Of a stretch of DNA of 52,753 bases, positions 37,014-45,969 are shown one piece after another. Source of the DNA: Thermoplasmatota archaeon (GTDB lineage: Archaea > Thermoplasmatota > E2 > DHVEG-1). Within the stretch, counting starts at the first letter, position 1; every line of letters begins with the position of its first letter. The stretch spans positions 1-52,753 of the forward strand of contig JAFGML010000002.1 of NCBI GenBank assembly GCA_016927555.1, read 5' to 3'. The notes under the pieces are model-generated. The model worked only from the letters and a program-made list of their open reading frames with translations, was not told the DNA's origin and searched no databases. The position numbers were made by a program, and so were the translations under genes.

Positions 37014-38242
37014 ATACTACGACGAGTGAGATACAAATTTTTGATGTTGTACTTACTATTGCCCTAGCGTTAATCTTTGCTCGTCTTTTTGGGTATCTCT
37101 TCGAACGATTGAAGCAACCACCCGTCATTGGAGAGATTTTTGCTGGACTCCTGCTAGGTGGCTATGGTGTAGGGGTGCTTGCTGGAACGTCGTTTTCTCT
37201 CTTCTCGTGGACAATTTATATCCCAGAATTCTGCTATACCACTGAGATTTTTACTTTTCTTGCAGAGCTTGGCATCCTGTTTCTGATGTTCCTCTCCGGG
37301 CTTGAAATTAATTTTTCAGATTTACAACGGGTGAAGAAACCTTCTGTATTCGTCGCAATCGGTGGTGTTGTTGCGCCGCTCATTTTTGGGTTGTCAGTCT
37401 GCCATGCTTTTGGTTACTCATGGCACATTAGTCTAGTTGTTGGATTAATACTCGTTGCAACATCTGTTGGTGTCCCTGTTCGAACCTTGATGGATCTTCG
37501 TTTATTGAACACAGAAGTAGGTCTCACCATACTGGGGTCTGCTGTGATTGATGACGTGATCGGCATCATTCTCTTTGTGTCTATACTGGGGGTTGCGACA
37601 CCGTTAGATGTAACGTTCCTTGGAGTTAAAATCCTCATTTTTTTCCTTCTGTTCCTTTTCCTCGGCTTCAAACTTGTTGATAAGGTTTTTGACCTTGGAG
37701 AAAAAATCCAGTTACCGAAGGCGCTACTCAGTCTTTCGCTTGCAATTTTTTTACTCTACTCGTTCTTCGCGTATCAGTCGGGAATTGCAGGGATTACCGG
37801 AGCGTTTGTCGCAGGATTAGTCATCCGCCATGCGATTAAATCAAGGAAGGTCATCGATGACATCAAGACACTGAGTTATGGGTTGTTCATCCCGTTGTTC
37901 TTCGTGTGGGTTGGTGCTAATGTTGATCTAACGGTTTTTTCCATGCTTCACGTTCTTGGTTTTGCACTCGTCATCATCTTTGTTGCTATTGCTGGGAAAA
38001 TCATTGGATGTGGTATCGGGGCAAAACTTGCTGGGATGTCCTACCGCAGGTCGCTACAGATTGGCATAGGGATGATCCCGCGGTTAGAAATGGCGTTAAT
38101 TATTGTTGGTGCAGCGATTTCTCAGGGGGTGCTCACTGGACCACTCAGAGAGCAAATTCTTGCGACAACGGTGTTATTGACACTAGTGACCACGTTAACT
38201 ATGCCATTTTTACTGAAAGCTGCGTTTCGAACACGAGCATAA
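37010..38242 (+). CDS. CPA2-family cation/proton antiporter (KefB/NapA-like)
   Basis: A 410-residue transporter of about 12-13 helices. Family segments are KQPPVIGEIFAGLLLG, LAELGILFLMFLSGLEI, the double-aspartate motif AVIDDVIGI and GITGAFVAGLVI. Two adjacent aspartates are typical of electrogenic exchangers. No cytoplasmic TrkA-N domain is attached. The start codon is TTG, overlapping the CBS gene stop as TTGA with AGAAGAAGG just upstream, so translation depends on the upstream gene. The cation, Na+ or K+, is not determined by sequence; Na+ suits the predicted sodium-coupled ATP synthase. Confidence 0.9.
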   Translation: MNTTTSEIQIFDVVLTIALALIFARLFGYLFERLKQPPVIGEIFAGLLLGGYGVGVLAGTSFSLFSWTIYIPEFCYTTEIFTFLAELGILFLMFLSGLEINFSDLQRVKKPSVFVAIGGVVAPLIFGLSVCHAFGYSWHISLVVGLILVATSVGVPVRTLMDLRLLNTEVGLTILGSAVIDDVIGIILFVSILGVATPLDVTFLGVKILIFFLLFLFLGFKLVDKVFDLGEKIQLPKALLSLSLAIFLLYSFFAYQSGIAGITGAFVAGLVIRHAIKSRKVIDDIKTLSYGLFIPLFFVWVGANVDLTVFSMLHVLGFALVIIFVAIAGKIIGCGIGAKLAGMSYRRSLQIGIGMIPRLEMALIIVGAAISQGVLTGPLREQILATTVLLTLVTTLTMPFLLKAAFRTRA

Positions 38243-38268
38243 TAAAAAGCGCCGTCGTGGTGAGGGGG

Positions 38269-40032
38269 TTACATCCCCCAAAACTTGTTTGTTTTCCTCT
38301 TGATATCAATGATTTTATTGAGCACATCTTTTTCATCTTCGTTGAGGACATCGAGGCAGAGCAGTCGTTTGACATCACTCTCAGGGATATCGGTAAAAAA
38401 GATATCGCCTCCTTTTATTTGCCTGCCAATGGTGATGCCTTCGATAGAAATTGCGATTTCTGCTCCTTGGAGTGCTTCAGTAATTGCCTTATTGTCTGAT
38501 TGCATACCTTTGATAGTACCAATGCTTTTACCGTCTTGAGTAATGAGTCGCATGTTGGTTGTGATTCTTCCTGCTAAGACGCGTACGCCAAAGACCGCAG
38601 GGTGGCTGACGCGGAACACATACTCTGGGAGAAATTTAATCATGCCGGGATGGGTGTAATCCTCACGGCGTTTCTTCTCTAGTTCCTCTTTCTTTTGGAT
38701 TAGCCAGGTATCATAGTTTTCAATAATGGTGTAGATGACGTCTTCATTAAACACCGTGACTTCTGTGTTGGGGACTTCTTCTTTTGCCTCAGGGAGCATT
38801 TTTACATTGAAAGCAAAAATAACTCGTTCCAGTGGATTGGTGACAGCTGCAGTCTCCATGATGTCCCGACGAGAGATGTTCCCGATTTCAACCTTCCGTA
38901 TATGAATTCCTTTCTCCCGTGATTCTTTGACTAAGGCTTCTAGGGACCCGATGGTATCTGCTTTGATGTAGATGCCTTCTCTATCAAGCTCAATGTTGAC
39001 CTGAGACTGACTTTTTATTTCCTGACGTAATTCTTCTTCATCATTGTGAACCACCCGTAGCGGTGCGCCGGGAACAACGACGTCGAGATTTGGCGCTGAA
39101 ATCTTTATGCCACAGGCTGCATGGACTTCTGTGACTGCTTCGAACCGCTCTCGTGGATCACGGATTTCATCCATGGGTTTGGGTTTTAACAAGGCTTTTA
39201 TTTTTGTTATGATTGGCTCCTGTTGCGTCCCAAGAATAATCGTATCTTCTTTTTTCAACGTTCCACTGTAAATAATCGCATCCACCGTTGTTCCTAACCC
39301 GACATCTTCTTTGACCTCGAGGACGGTCCCTTTTCCTGCACTCGTTTCACTCTTCAGCTGTTCCTCTAAAAATCGCTGTGCTAATCCGACAAGGACCATG
39401 AGGAGTTCTGGGATGCCTTCACCTGTTTTCGAAGAAATTGGTATGATGGGCAGACTTTTTCGGAAATCCTTGATATTAAAGTACAAATCTGATTCAAACC
39501 CTTTATCATAGATGGCACCAATGAGCTCGTAGAGCTTTGTTTCAAACAAGGTTTTTGTCATGGGACGCTGCTGCTGTATCCGGTTCATCGCAATTTCAGT
39601 GCTATGTTGCCAGCCGTTGACAGCATCAATTTTATTTGCAGCGACAACAAACGGGGTTTTGTACTGTCGTAAAATCGTGATGGACTCATGAGTTTGTGGA
39701 CGGAATCCTTCGTTGATGTCAACCACAAGGATCGCGAGGTCAGCCAGAGAACCACCGCGGGTGCGTAGCGTGGTGAACGCATGGTGGCCAGGGGTATCAA
39801 TGAATAAGAGACCTGGGACAGAGAACTTTTTTCCCCCCAGGAGATGGCCGCATAAGGAGTAAATGGCATCGATGGGGACTTCTGTAGCTCCGATGTGCTG
39901 TGTGATAGCCCCTGCCTCTCGTGCTGCGACTGTTGAGCCTCTGATGAAATCTAAGAGCGATGTTTTCCCATGGTCGACATGACCGAGGACACTGACGATG
40001 GGTTGACGCGTATACTTGGAGGGAGCAGACAT
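38269..40032 (-). CDS. infB: Archaeal translation initiation factor aIF5B (IF-2 homologue)
   Basis: A 587-residue GTPase that promotes ribosomal subunit joining. G-domain motifs are GHVDHGKTSLLDF, the switch with AGAITQHIGA, DTPGHHAF, NKID and the later domains II-IV ending in a helical region with LNEDEKDVLNKI. No intein is present, although archaeal infB genes sometimes carry one. A TATA-like CTTTTTAAAG (about 40071-40080, minus strand) lies about 40 nt upstream. Confidence 0.96.
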   Translation of the reverse strand: MSAPSKYTRQPIVSVLGHVDHGKTSLLDFIRGSTVAAREAGAITQHIGATEVPIDAIYSLCGHLLGGKKFSVPGLLFIDTPGHHAFTTLRTRGGSLADLAILVVDINEGFRPQTHESITILRQYKTPFVVAANKIDAVNGWQHSTEIAMNRIQQQRPMTKTLFETKLYELIGAIYDKGFESDLYFNIKDFRKSLPIIPISSKTGEGIPELLMVLVGLAQRFLEEQLKSETSAGKGTVLEVKEDVGLGTTVDAIIYSGTLKKEDTIILGTQQEPIITKIKALLKPKPMDEIRDPRERFEAVTEVHAACGIKISAPNLDVVVPGAPLRVVHNDEEELRQEIKSQSQVNIELDREGIYIKADTIGSLEALVKESREKGIHIRKVEIGNISRRDIMETAAVTNPLERVIFAFNVKMLPEAKEEVPNTEVTVFNEDVIYTIIENYDTWLIQKKEELEKKRREDYTHPGMIKFLPEYVFRVSHPAVFGVRVLAGRITTNMRLITQDGKSIGTIKGMQSDNKAITEALQGAEIAISIEGITIGRQIKGGDIFFTDIPESDVKRLLCLDVLNEDEKDVLNKIIDIKRKTNKFWGM

Positions 40033-40137
40033 AGGTACTCACCTGGTTGCGTGAAGCGTAGAGAAAACATGCTTTAAAAAGATATGGGTACATTCCCTCC
40101 CTCATGAGGACGAGTTCAAGGAATAACGGACAGTTGT

Positions 40138-40704
40138 CTATGGAGTCTCTAGTGTGGCATGACGGGAGCGCATGGATTCTTCAGTTTCTTTTTTCTTTTC
40201 CATAAGCTTGGCAATGAGCCCATCAAGGAAAATCCAGGCACTTGCCTCAAATAAGGTCCCCAGAGGAGCTAGTTGCTTCCGTTCTCGTTCGCTGCAATCC
40301 GCGGAGAGGACCACTGAGATATCTGCGAATGTGATGATTCGAGATGCATCAGTACCCGTCAAGACAATGAGGTTTGCTCCTATGTTCTTTGTAATTTCGG
40401 CAGTCATGACTGCCGGGATCGTTTCCCCTGACCCAGACACAATGAAGACGAGGTCACCTTTTTTCACAGGAGCACCAATAGTTTCCCCGATAACAAACGT
40501 CTGAAACCCAAGGTGGACCAGTCGAATAGCAAAGGCTTTTGAGACCAGGCCCGATCGGCCAGCACCGTAGACGAAAATACGATGCGCTTTGAAAAAGCAG
40601 GTGACAATCTGTTCAATCGTAGGGGGGTTGACCAGAGCAAGAATACCCTGTATTTTTTTTGAAATGTACGTAATTGACTGGTTAAATGTATCTGTGGTGG
40701 TCAT
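40138..40704 (-). CDS. hxlB: SIS-domain isomerase, 6-phospho-3-hexuloisomerase-like
   Basis: A 188-residue SIS-fold protein. The sugar-phosphate loop GAGRSGLVSKAFAIRL and SGSGETIPAVM, with the C-terminal LGTLFEASAWIFLDGLIAKLM, are close to 3-hexulose-6-phosphate isomerase. In archaea without a pentose phosphate pathway this enzyme with HxlA converts fructose-6-phosphate towards ribulose-5-phosphate. HxlA is not in the window. Its ATG overlaps the stop of the upstream endonuclease-IV-like gene. Confidence 0.85.
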   Translation of the reverse strand: MTTTDTFNQSITYISKKIQGILALVNPPTIEQIVTCFFKAHRIFVYGAGRSGLVSKAFAIRLVHLGFQTFVIGETIGAPVKKGDLVFIVSGSGETIPAVMTAEITKNIGANLIVLTGTDASRIITFADISVVLSADCSERERKQLAPLGTLFEASAWIFLDGLIAKLMEKKKETEESMRSRHATLETP

Positions 40705-41579
40705 TTTTTTGTGACCTCAGAGAGGTTTTTGTAGTAGGCAGTTTCCTTTCCTGTTCGTTTCATAATCGCTTTTTCAACCTGAAGGCGGATGTAGACAGCA
40801 TCGTGCTCGAGGAGTGGGGACTCAGATATTAACGTGACATTCAGGTTACGATCCAAGATGACTTCAATGAGTGGCGCCAGTGGCATGTCACCTTTTTTGA
40901 TGGGGAGATGGTAGAGTTCATTCCCATTTTCGTAGAGCACACCAGTGATGTGAATGAGGTAGTGACGTAATCGTAGAGGTTTGAGCTTATCAAAGATGGC
41001 TTCAAAGTCTTCTCGCTCTTTTAACGATCCATTCTCACGAGCATGGATATGAGCAAGATCGATGACAGGGATGACATCTTTGACAGATTTACAGACTTCA
41101 ACGATTTCATCGAGGCTGCCGAAAACCTTTCGTTTTCCCATGGTTTCCATGGCAAGCTTTGTTTTTATTTTTTCTTTTTTAAAGGTGCTGTTGATTTTCT
41201 TTGCGTTTTTAATGATGAGTTTGAGGGTTTTCTTCTGGCTATTCTCAGCATAGAAGCCTGGGTGGATGATCAAGGTTTTCGAGCCAATGCTGTTAGCCAT
41301 CTGCACAGATTTCATGATTTTTTCAAAGCTCATGGTGACTTCTTCGCGGTCACCAGCGAGGTTCAAGTAGTACGGCGCATGAACATGGATTTCAATATCA
41401 TTTTTATGCGCGTAATCTTTAATGAAATGAGCTTCTTCATCGGATAGAACGTACAATCCACGGACGAATTGTATTTCGATAGCATTGAGATCAAGATTTT
41501 TATGAGTGTAGACAATCCCATCCTTATTTGTCCGTCCTTTGCAGGATAAGGGGATGCCTGCTTGTCCGATTCGTATCAT
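40701..41579 (-). CDS. Endonuclease IV-like TIM-barrel protein
   Basis: A 292-residue protein of the AP-endonuclease-2/xylose isomerase-like TIM-barrel family. Metal-site candidates follow the Nfo pattern: IHVHAPYYLNLAG, LIIHPGFYA, LAMETMGK, VIDLAHIHARE and HYLIHITG with a late LISESPLLEHDA. It may cut DNA at abasic sites, but several sugar-metabolising enzymes share this fold and its coupling to hxlB leaves that open. It starts an apparent two-gene operon. Confidence 0.78.
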   Translation of the reverse strand: MIRIGQAGIPLSCKGRTNKDGIVYTHKNLDLNAIEIQFVRGLYVLSDEEAHFIKDYAHKNDIEIHVHAPYYLNLAGDREEVTMSFEKIMKSVQMANSIGSKTLIIHPGFYAENSQKKTLKLIIKNAKKINSTFKKEKIKTKLAMETMGKRKVFGSLDEIVEVCKSVKDVIPVIDLAHIHARENGSLKEREDFEAIFDKLKPLRLRHYLIHITGVLYENGNELYHLPIKKGDMPLAPLIEVILDRNLNVTLISESPLLEHDAVYIRLQVEKAIMKRTGKETAYYKNLSEVTKK

Positions 41580-41648
41580 ATTTTCTCCCTCCCATTGTGG
41601 TTCAATGGAATAATTTTCTTTGTTTATATCCTTCAGAGCATATAAGTG

Positions 41649-41906
41649 TTATGCGAGTTCCTCCAGGCGACTCATGATGTTCCAGATTAGCGTGCGTCCG
41701 TGGAGGGGAATGTTTGGGTCGTTTGCTAACTCATCCAGACGGGAGGTAGCAGAGGCGACACGCAGGTCAATGGGATCATCTGGTTTTAAAAGGATTTGTT
41801 TGACCTCTTCAGCTCCTCTCCTGATGTTTCGTGGTATAGAATTATCCTCGCTAATCATGTTTAAACCATCGCAAATCTGATCAATCTTCTTTGAATCTTC
41901 CGGCAT
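41649..41906 (-). CDS. UPF0147 family protein
   Basis: An 85-residue helical protein of an archaea-wide family of unknown function. Recognisable are LNMISEDNSIPRNIRRGAEE and a closing RTLIWNIMSRLEEL. It stands alone between hef and the endonuclease-IV-like gene. Confidence 0.9.
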   Translation of the reverse strand: MPEDSKKIDQICDGLNMISEDNSIPRNIRRGAEEVKQILLKPDDPIDLRVASATSRLDELANDPNIPLHGRTLIWNIMSRLEELA

Positions 41907-41961
41907 ACGAAGTCACCCTTAGATTTGACGGTAATCATCAAGTGAGATAAAAATATTTGGG

Positions 41962-44226
41962 CTAGTCTGTCAGATATTCTGCATGGAGGAGTTTTAAGAT
42001 ATCTGCGGCAATGTTTTTTCCTATTCCATGCACCTCACAGAGGTCGTCTTCTGAGGCGTTGGCAAGGGCATGGATGCTGCCGAAGTGTTGGAGGAGCCGT
42101 TGTGCAAGGACCGCGGAAACGCCAGGGAGTCCTTCGACGAGGTACTGTTGGTGTTCAGCGATGGTTTTTGCTGTTTTTTCCCCTCGCAGAGCAACTGCTC
42201 TACTTCCCTGTCGTTGTTCCCGTTGGGCTGTCACGGAAAGGAAATCAGCGGTTTCATGAGCATCCCTTGTTGTGATGATGGGGATGCCAAAATCAATCAT
42301 GATAGAGCTGAAGCTCCCAAAGATAGCGTTGTGAGAAATGTTTCTTTTTGTGAGAAGTCCTTCTCCTTCTATGATCAGGAGTGGTCGTGAATAGGCACTT
42401 CGGAGGTGCTTCATCTGGACGAATAGTTTTCCTTGGATGAGTGAGGTGAGGAAATCATCAACGGTTTTTCGTTCTACTCCTATGCGAGAGGATAGGACGT
42501 AGTCTCCAACATCGAGTTGTTGCGGTTCCACAGTGATGTCTCGCTGTGTGAGACTCTTGATGACTGGTGAGCGGGACTCTCGATGATCTACGAGTATTTT
42601 TACAGATGCTTGTTGTGAGTAGTCCTCTAGCTTCTTCTGACTGTCTTGGGGAACGATCGTGTGGTACGCAGAGGTCGGATCATGAACCTGTTTATGCAAC
42701 GCTGTCCGCAGGACCTCGAGTTCTCGGTGCATGTTGCGTTCCTTCTGGCGACTCGACCAATAGTAGGCTTCATCAGGGGTTCCCTTGGCGATGAGAATGA
42801 TGACTTTCCCAGGCATTTTTCGAGCGGTTCTTCCTTTTCGTTGAATGCTGCGTATCTCAGAGGGCACAGGTTCGTAGAAGACGACTAAATCCGTGGAGGG
42901 GATATCTAATCCTTCCTCAGCGACGGAGGTTGCGATGAGGACGTTATAGGTGCCTTGTTTGAACTGCTTGATAATCTCGATTTGTTGTTTCTGGGTCAGG
43001 CCTTTATCGTGGTCTCGTTCTGCTTGTCCGATGAATCGCACTGGTTTGACCCGTGGCAGTGCCGTAAGCTGCTGGTGGACATACTGTGACGTGTCTCGGT
43101 AGTGCGTGAATACGATGATTTTTGATTCAGGGTTGTGGGTGAGTTGATCGTTGACGATCGAAGTAATTTCTTGTATCTTTGGGTGTTCAAGGTGAATAGA
43201 TTTAACGTAGGCGATGGCTTCAAGTACGGCCGGGTCTCTCATGAGGTCTCGAGAGGCTTTACTTCCGCCTCTTGTGCTTGCCTCTGTCGCGAGACGTGAG
43301 ATGTAGCTGGTCAGGGCGTTGACACCTTGCGTCTGTAGCAGTTCGATTGCATGGGTGAGCTTCATGGCTGCGCTCTGTGCAGATGCTGCTTGGAAGAGCG
43401 TCGTTGAGTCCTGTGGATGTGTGCGTAGTGCCTCTTGGATCTTGTGTTGTACTTCGAGGAGTTTCTTTCTGTTAAGTAACGCCAGTGACGCTGTGTCAAG
43501 CACACCACTTTTTTTTAGTATGGCGAGTCGTTCAGCGAGTGCTTTTCTGAGGAGTTGCAGGGAGTAGGCGAACTCGTGAGGAAGGGTGATTTCTCTCCAT
43601 TTGATATCCAGGTCATGGACGTAAGCTCTGACATCAGGGTCTTGTTTTGTGCGAATTTCTATGTTAGTTATCTCAAGGGTCTTGCAGACCTCAAGGATTT
43701 CTGAGAGGTTATCCCCGGGTGATGCAGTCATGGCAAGACAGCGTCGATCCTCCCGTTGCTTTGTGTACATGTTCGCGATGAAGACGTACGAGTAGTTCCC
43801 TGCTGCACGGTGGGCTTCATCAAAAATGATGCGGGAGATAGATGAGAGATCGTAGCGTCTGGCTATCAAATCGTTCTCAATGACTTGCGGGGTGGACACG
43901 ATGATTCGCTTTGTCTTCCACAGATCGATTCGTTTCTCTGGTGGAGTCTCCCCGGTGAACACAGCGATGATGTCTGTAGGGACGAGATGATCGGCGAGGT
44001 ATTGCGCATGTTGATTCACCAGTGGTTTGGTGGGAGACAGAAATAGTATGTTGTTCTGTGGGTTGGAGAGTTCTTGTTCGATGACGAGCAAGGCGATGAC
44101 GGTTTTTCCCATGCCGGTAGGGAGAACAACCAGTGTACTTGCTTGTTCTGCAGACCGTGCGATGTTGAGTTGGTAGTCACGCTGTTCGATAGAATCTGGT
44201 TTAATAATTTCCTGGTGATGGGACAC
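41962..44226 (-). CDS. hef: Hef helicase-nuclease (XPF/FANCM type)
   Basis: A 754-residue fused protein that processes stalled replication forks. An SF2 helicase comes first: VVLPTGMGKTVIA, IFDEAHRA, MTASPG, FTHYRDTSQY and IQRKGRTAR. The XPF nuclease follows with ILVDHRESRSPV, DVGDYVLSSRIGVERKTVDDF, then tandem helix-hairpin-helix motifs (LPGVSAVLAQRLLQHFGS, VHGIGKNIA). I prefer GTG 44226, which gives VSHHQEIIKPDSIEQRDYQ at the start as in the family and lies about 30 nt from a TATA-like CATACTAAAAC; the frame stays open to 44298 but without similarity. Confidence 0.93.
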   Translation of the reverse strand: MSHHQEIIKPDSIEQRDYQLNIARSAEQASTLVVLPTGMGKTVIALLVIEQELSNPQNNILFLSPTKPLVNQHAQYLADHLVPTDIIAVFTGETPPEKRIDLWKTKRIIVSTPQVIENDLIARRYDLSSISRIIFDEAHRAAGNYSYVFIANMYTKQREDRRCLAMTASPGDNLSEILEVCKTLEITNIEIRTKQDPDVRAYVHDLDIKWREITLPHEFAYSLQLLRKALAERLAILKKSGVLDTASLALLNRKKLLEVQHKIQEALRTHPQDSTTLFQAASAQSAAMKLTHAIELLQTQGVNALTSYISRLATEASTRGGSKASRDLMRDPAVLEAIAYVKSIHLEHPKIQEITSIVNDQLTHNPESKIIVFTHYRDTSQYVHQQLTALPRVKPVRFIGQAERDHDKGLTQKQQIEIIKQFKQGTYNVLIATSVAEEGLDIPSTDLVVFYEPVPSEIRSIQRKGRTARKMPGKVIILIAKGTPDEAYYWSSRQKERNMHRELEVLRTALHKQVHDPTSAYHTIVPQDSQKKLEDYSQQASVKILVDHRESRSPVIKSLTQRDITVEPQQLDVGDYVLSSRIGVERKTVDDFLTSLIQGKLFVQMKHLRSAYSRPLLIIEGEGLLTKRNISHNAIFGSFSSIMIDFGIPIITTRDAHETADFLSVTAQREQRQGSRAVALRGEKTAKTIAEHQQYLVEGLPGVSAVLAQRLLQHFGSIHALANASEDDLCEVHGIGKNIAADILKLLHAEYLTD

Positions 44227-44441
44227 AAACGTGACATAGCATGAGAGTTTTAGTATGTTTTGGGAGCACGAAGCATCATGACCACTCAGCTCGCCCATTT
44301 CTCAGCATAATGCAGCACTTAGTGTGAGATAAAATGTCATCATCGTGGTCGTGATGACTCATCGAATCGGATATTTTAAGAGTTTCTACTGATATGTTAT
44401 GTTTTTCCAAATCTTTAAATGAATCAAGAACATTCGAAGTG

Positions 44442-44651
44442 ATGGTGGCGATGGAGTTCCTGTCGATGTCGATTCCGCTGTGGGCTGTGTTTCTGATTCT
44501 CCTAGTAGCCTTGCTCCTCATCTGGCGGCTGATTCGTTTTACCATGCGAATCATGCTGTTTTTTTTGCTCTTTTTCGTGTTGTTAATCGGGTTGGATTTC
44601 CTAGGTGTCTTCAGTTGGATACAACAAAATATTCTCTCGCCGTTTCTCTAA
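44442..44651 (+). CDS. Small two-helix membrane protein, unknown function
   Basis: A 69-residue protein that is almost entirely hydrophobic: about two membrane helices (SIPLWAVFLILLVALLLIW and MLFFLLFFVLLIGLDFLG) joined by a basic turn RLIRFTMR. A TATA-like CTTTAAAT at 44413-44420 lies 22 nt before ATG 44442, suiting a leaderless start; ATG 44451 is an alternative. It is divergent from hef and convergent with the response regulator. No family recognised. Confidence 0.55.
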   Translation: MVAMEFLSMSIPLWAVFLILLVALLLIWRLIRFTMRIMLFFLLFFVLLIGLDFLGVFSWIQQNILSPFL

Positions 44652-44678
44652 AAAAAAATGAAGGGCGAAAGGAGGGTG

Positions 44679-45092
44679 TTACTTTCTCTTTCTATTTTTT
44701 CTGGAAAAATACATGAGTTTTGAAGAGACAGACACATTGTTGACATCTGCGATGAGTTTGTCGAGGCTGAAGGGTTTTTGGATGTATTCGTGGATGTACG
44801 GCTCTAGGCCTCTCATCTTATCAGGGTCTGCTCGTCCACTCGCCGTGATGATGGAGATGATGACGTGCTTGTCTAACCCGCCTTTGACGATTTCTCGAAG
44901 AGTGGTCCAGCCATCCATAAAAGGCATCATTAGGTCCATGAGGATGATGCCTTTGAATCCCCGTTTGATTTCTTCAATGCAGTCGGTACCACTGTCAACC
45001 GTGAGCACTTCGAAGTTTTGGCTTTCGAAGAGGATGCGCATGAAGACCAGCAGGTCCGGGTCATCATCGACGATCATGATTTTTTTGTCCAT
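44679..45092 (-). CDS. Lone response regulator receiver protein (CheY-like)
   Basis: A 137-residue single receiver domain with the acidic pair in IVDDDPDL (Asp8-Asp10), phosphoacceptor Asp in ILMDLMMPFMDGW, a Thr in IITASG and Lys in IQKPFSLDKL. There is no output domain; a short basic tail (FSRKNRKRK) follows. No histidine kinase is encoded in the window, so the phosphodonor and target are unknown. Confidence 0.92.
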   Translation of the reverse strand: MDKKIMIVDDDPDLLVFMRILFESQNFEVLTVDSGTDCIEEIKRGFKGIILMDLMMPFMDGWTTLREIVKGGLDKHVIISIITASGRADPDKMRGLEPYIHEYIQKPFSLDKLIADVNNVSVSSKLMYFSRKNRKRK

Positions 45093-45101
45093 AGGTCATC
45101 T

Positions 45102-45120
45102 CATGTCTACCAATGACATG
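45102..45120. promoter_or_regulatory. Inverted repeat in the response regulator leader
   Basis: CATGTC-n7-GACATG is a perfect 6-bp inverted repeat just before the response regulator start. A TATA-like TTTAAATAC (minus strand, about 45143-45151) would place the transcription start within or beside the repeat, a good place for an operator. Confidence 0.4.
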
Positions 45121-45218
45121 TTATACTTTCTCACTATTGGTATTTAAACTTTCGTTAGGAAAATACTAGAATGGAAAAATAGCATTCCTCCTGTAGAATG
45201 AGGTATGAGTGAGGAAGT

Positions 45219-45965
45219 CTAGGGAGATGGTGCAATCAGGTTACAAAGCTCCCCAATCTGCTGAGGGGTGAGCTGTTCGACCCGTTGATCGAGGTAGGGT
45301 AACTGGTCGTACGACGACACATACCCCTTGAGAACAGAACGTATTTTTTTCCGTCGATGGGAAAATAATTCTGCAGTGAGACGGAAGAAAAACGCTTCGT
45401 TGTGCACCACAAACAACGGTGTGTCTCGTAAAATCAACTCTACGATACAGCAATCGACCTTGGGCACTGGGGAGAAGCAGGTGCGTGGTACCTCTTCAAG
45501 GATGCGACAGTGTGCCTTGTACGCAACACCAACCGTCAGTCGTGAGTACTGCTTTGAGCCAGGGTGTGCCACGAGGCGCTCTGCGAAATCTTTCTGATAG
45601 ATGAGAACCGCCCGTGAAAAAGAGGTGGAGAGTAACTTGAAGGTAATAGGTGAGGAAATCTGGAACGGAAGGTTCGACACAACCTTTGTGAACCGTGGGA
45701 GGCTGGAGAAATCAATGGTTACGGCATCGCCAGGAATCAAGGTGACATTCGATGGGAGGGTGGGTTGCAATGCTGCAATGAGATGTGCATCGATTTCTAT
45801 CGCAAGCACAGAGGATGCGTGCTGTGCTAAGAGCTGTGTCAGTGCTCCTTTCCCAGGCCCTATCTCAAGAACCACATCATCCGGTGTGATCTGTGCATAC
45901 GTGACCTCTCGGCGTGCGACTGCTTGGTTGATGAGAAAGTGCTGTCCGAACCGCTGTTTCGCCAT
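45219..45965 (-). CDS. rsmA: 16S rRNA dimethyladenosine transferase
   Basis: A 248-residue SAM-dependent methyltransferase of the KsgA/Dim1 family that dimethylates two adjacent adenosines near the 3' end of 16S rRNA. Motifs: KQRFGQHFLIN, VLEIGPGKGALT for SAM, AIEIDAHL and the catalytic NLPFQISSP (normally NLPY). It belongs to the conserved archaeal cluster L21e-RpoF-DUF655-RsmA and starts 4 nt after the DUF655 gene. Confidence 0.95.
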   Translation of the reverse strand: MAKQRFGQHFLINQAVARREVTYAQITPDDVVLEIGPGKGALTQLLAQHASSVLAIEIDAHLIAALQPTLPSNVTLIPGDAVTIDFSSLPRFTKVVSNLPFQISSPITFKLLSTSFSRAVLIYQKDFAERLVAHPGSKQYSRLTVGVAYKAHCRILEEVPRTCFSPVPKVDCCIVELILRDTPLFVVHNEAFFFRLTAELFSHRRKKIRSVLKGYVSSYDQLPYLDQRVEQLTPQQIGELCNLIAPSP

Positions 45966-45969
45966 TCTC

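Noticed and set aside
38269-40032. Intein in infB
   Set aside because: All G motifs are continuous and the length of 587 residues is normal.
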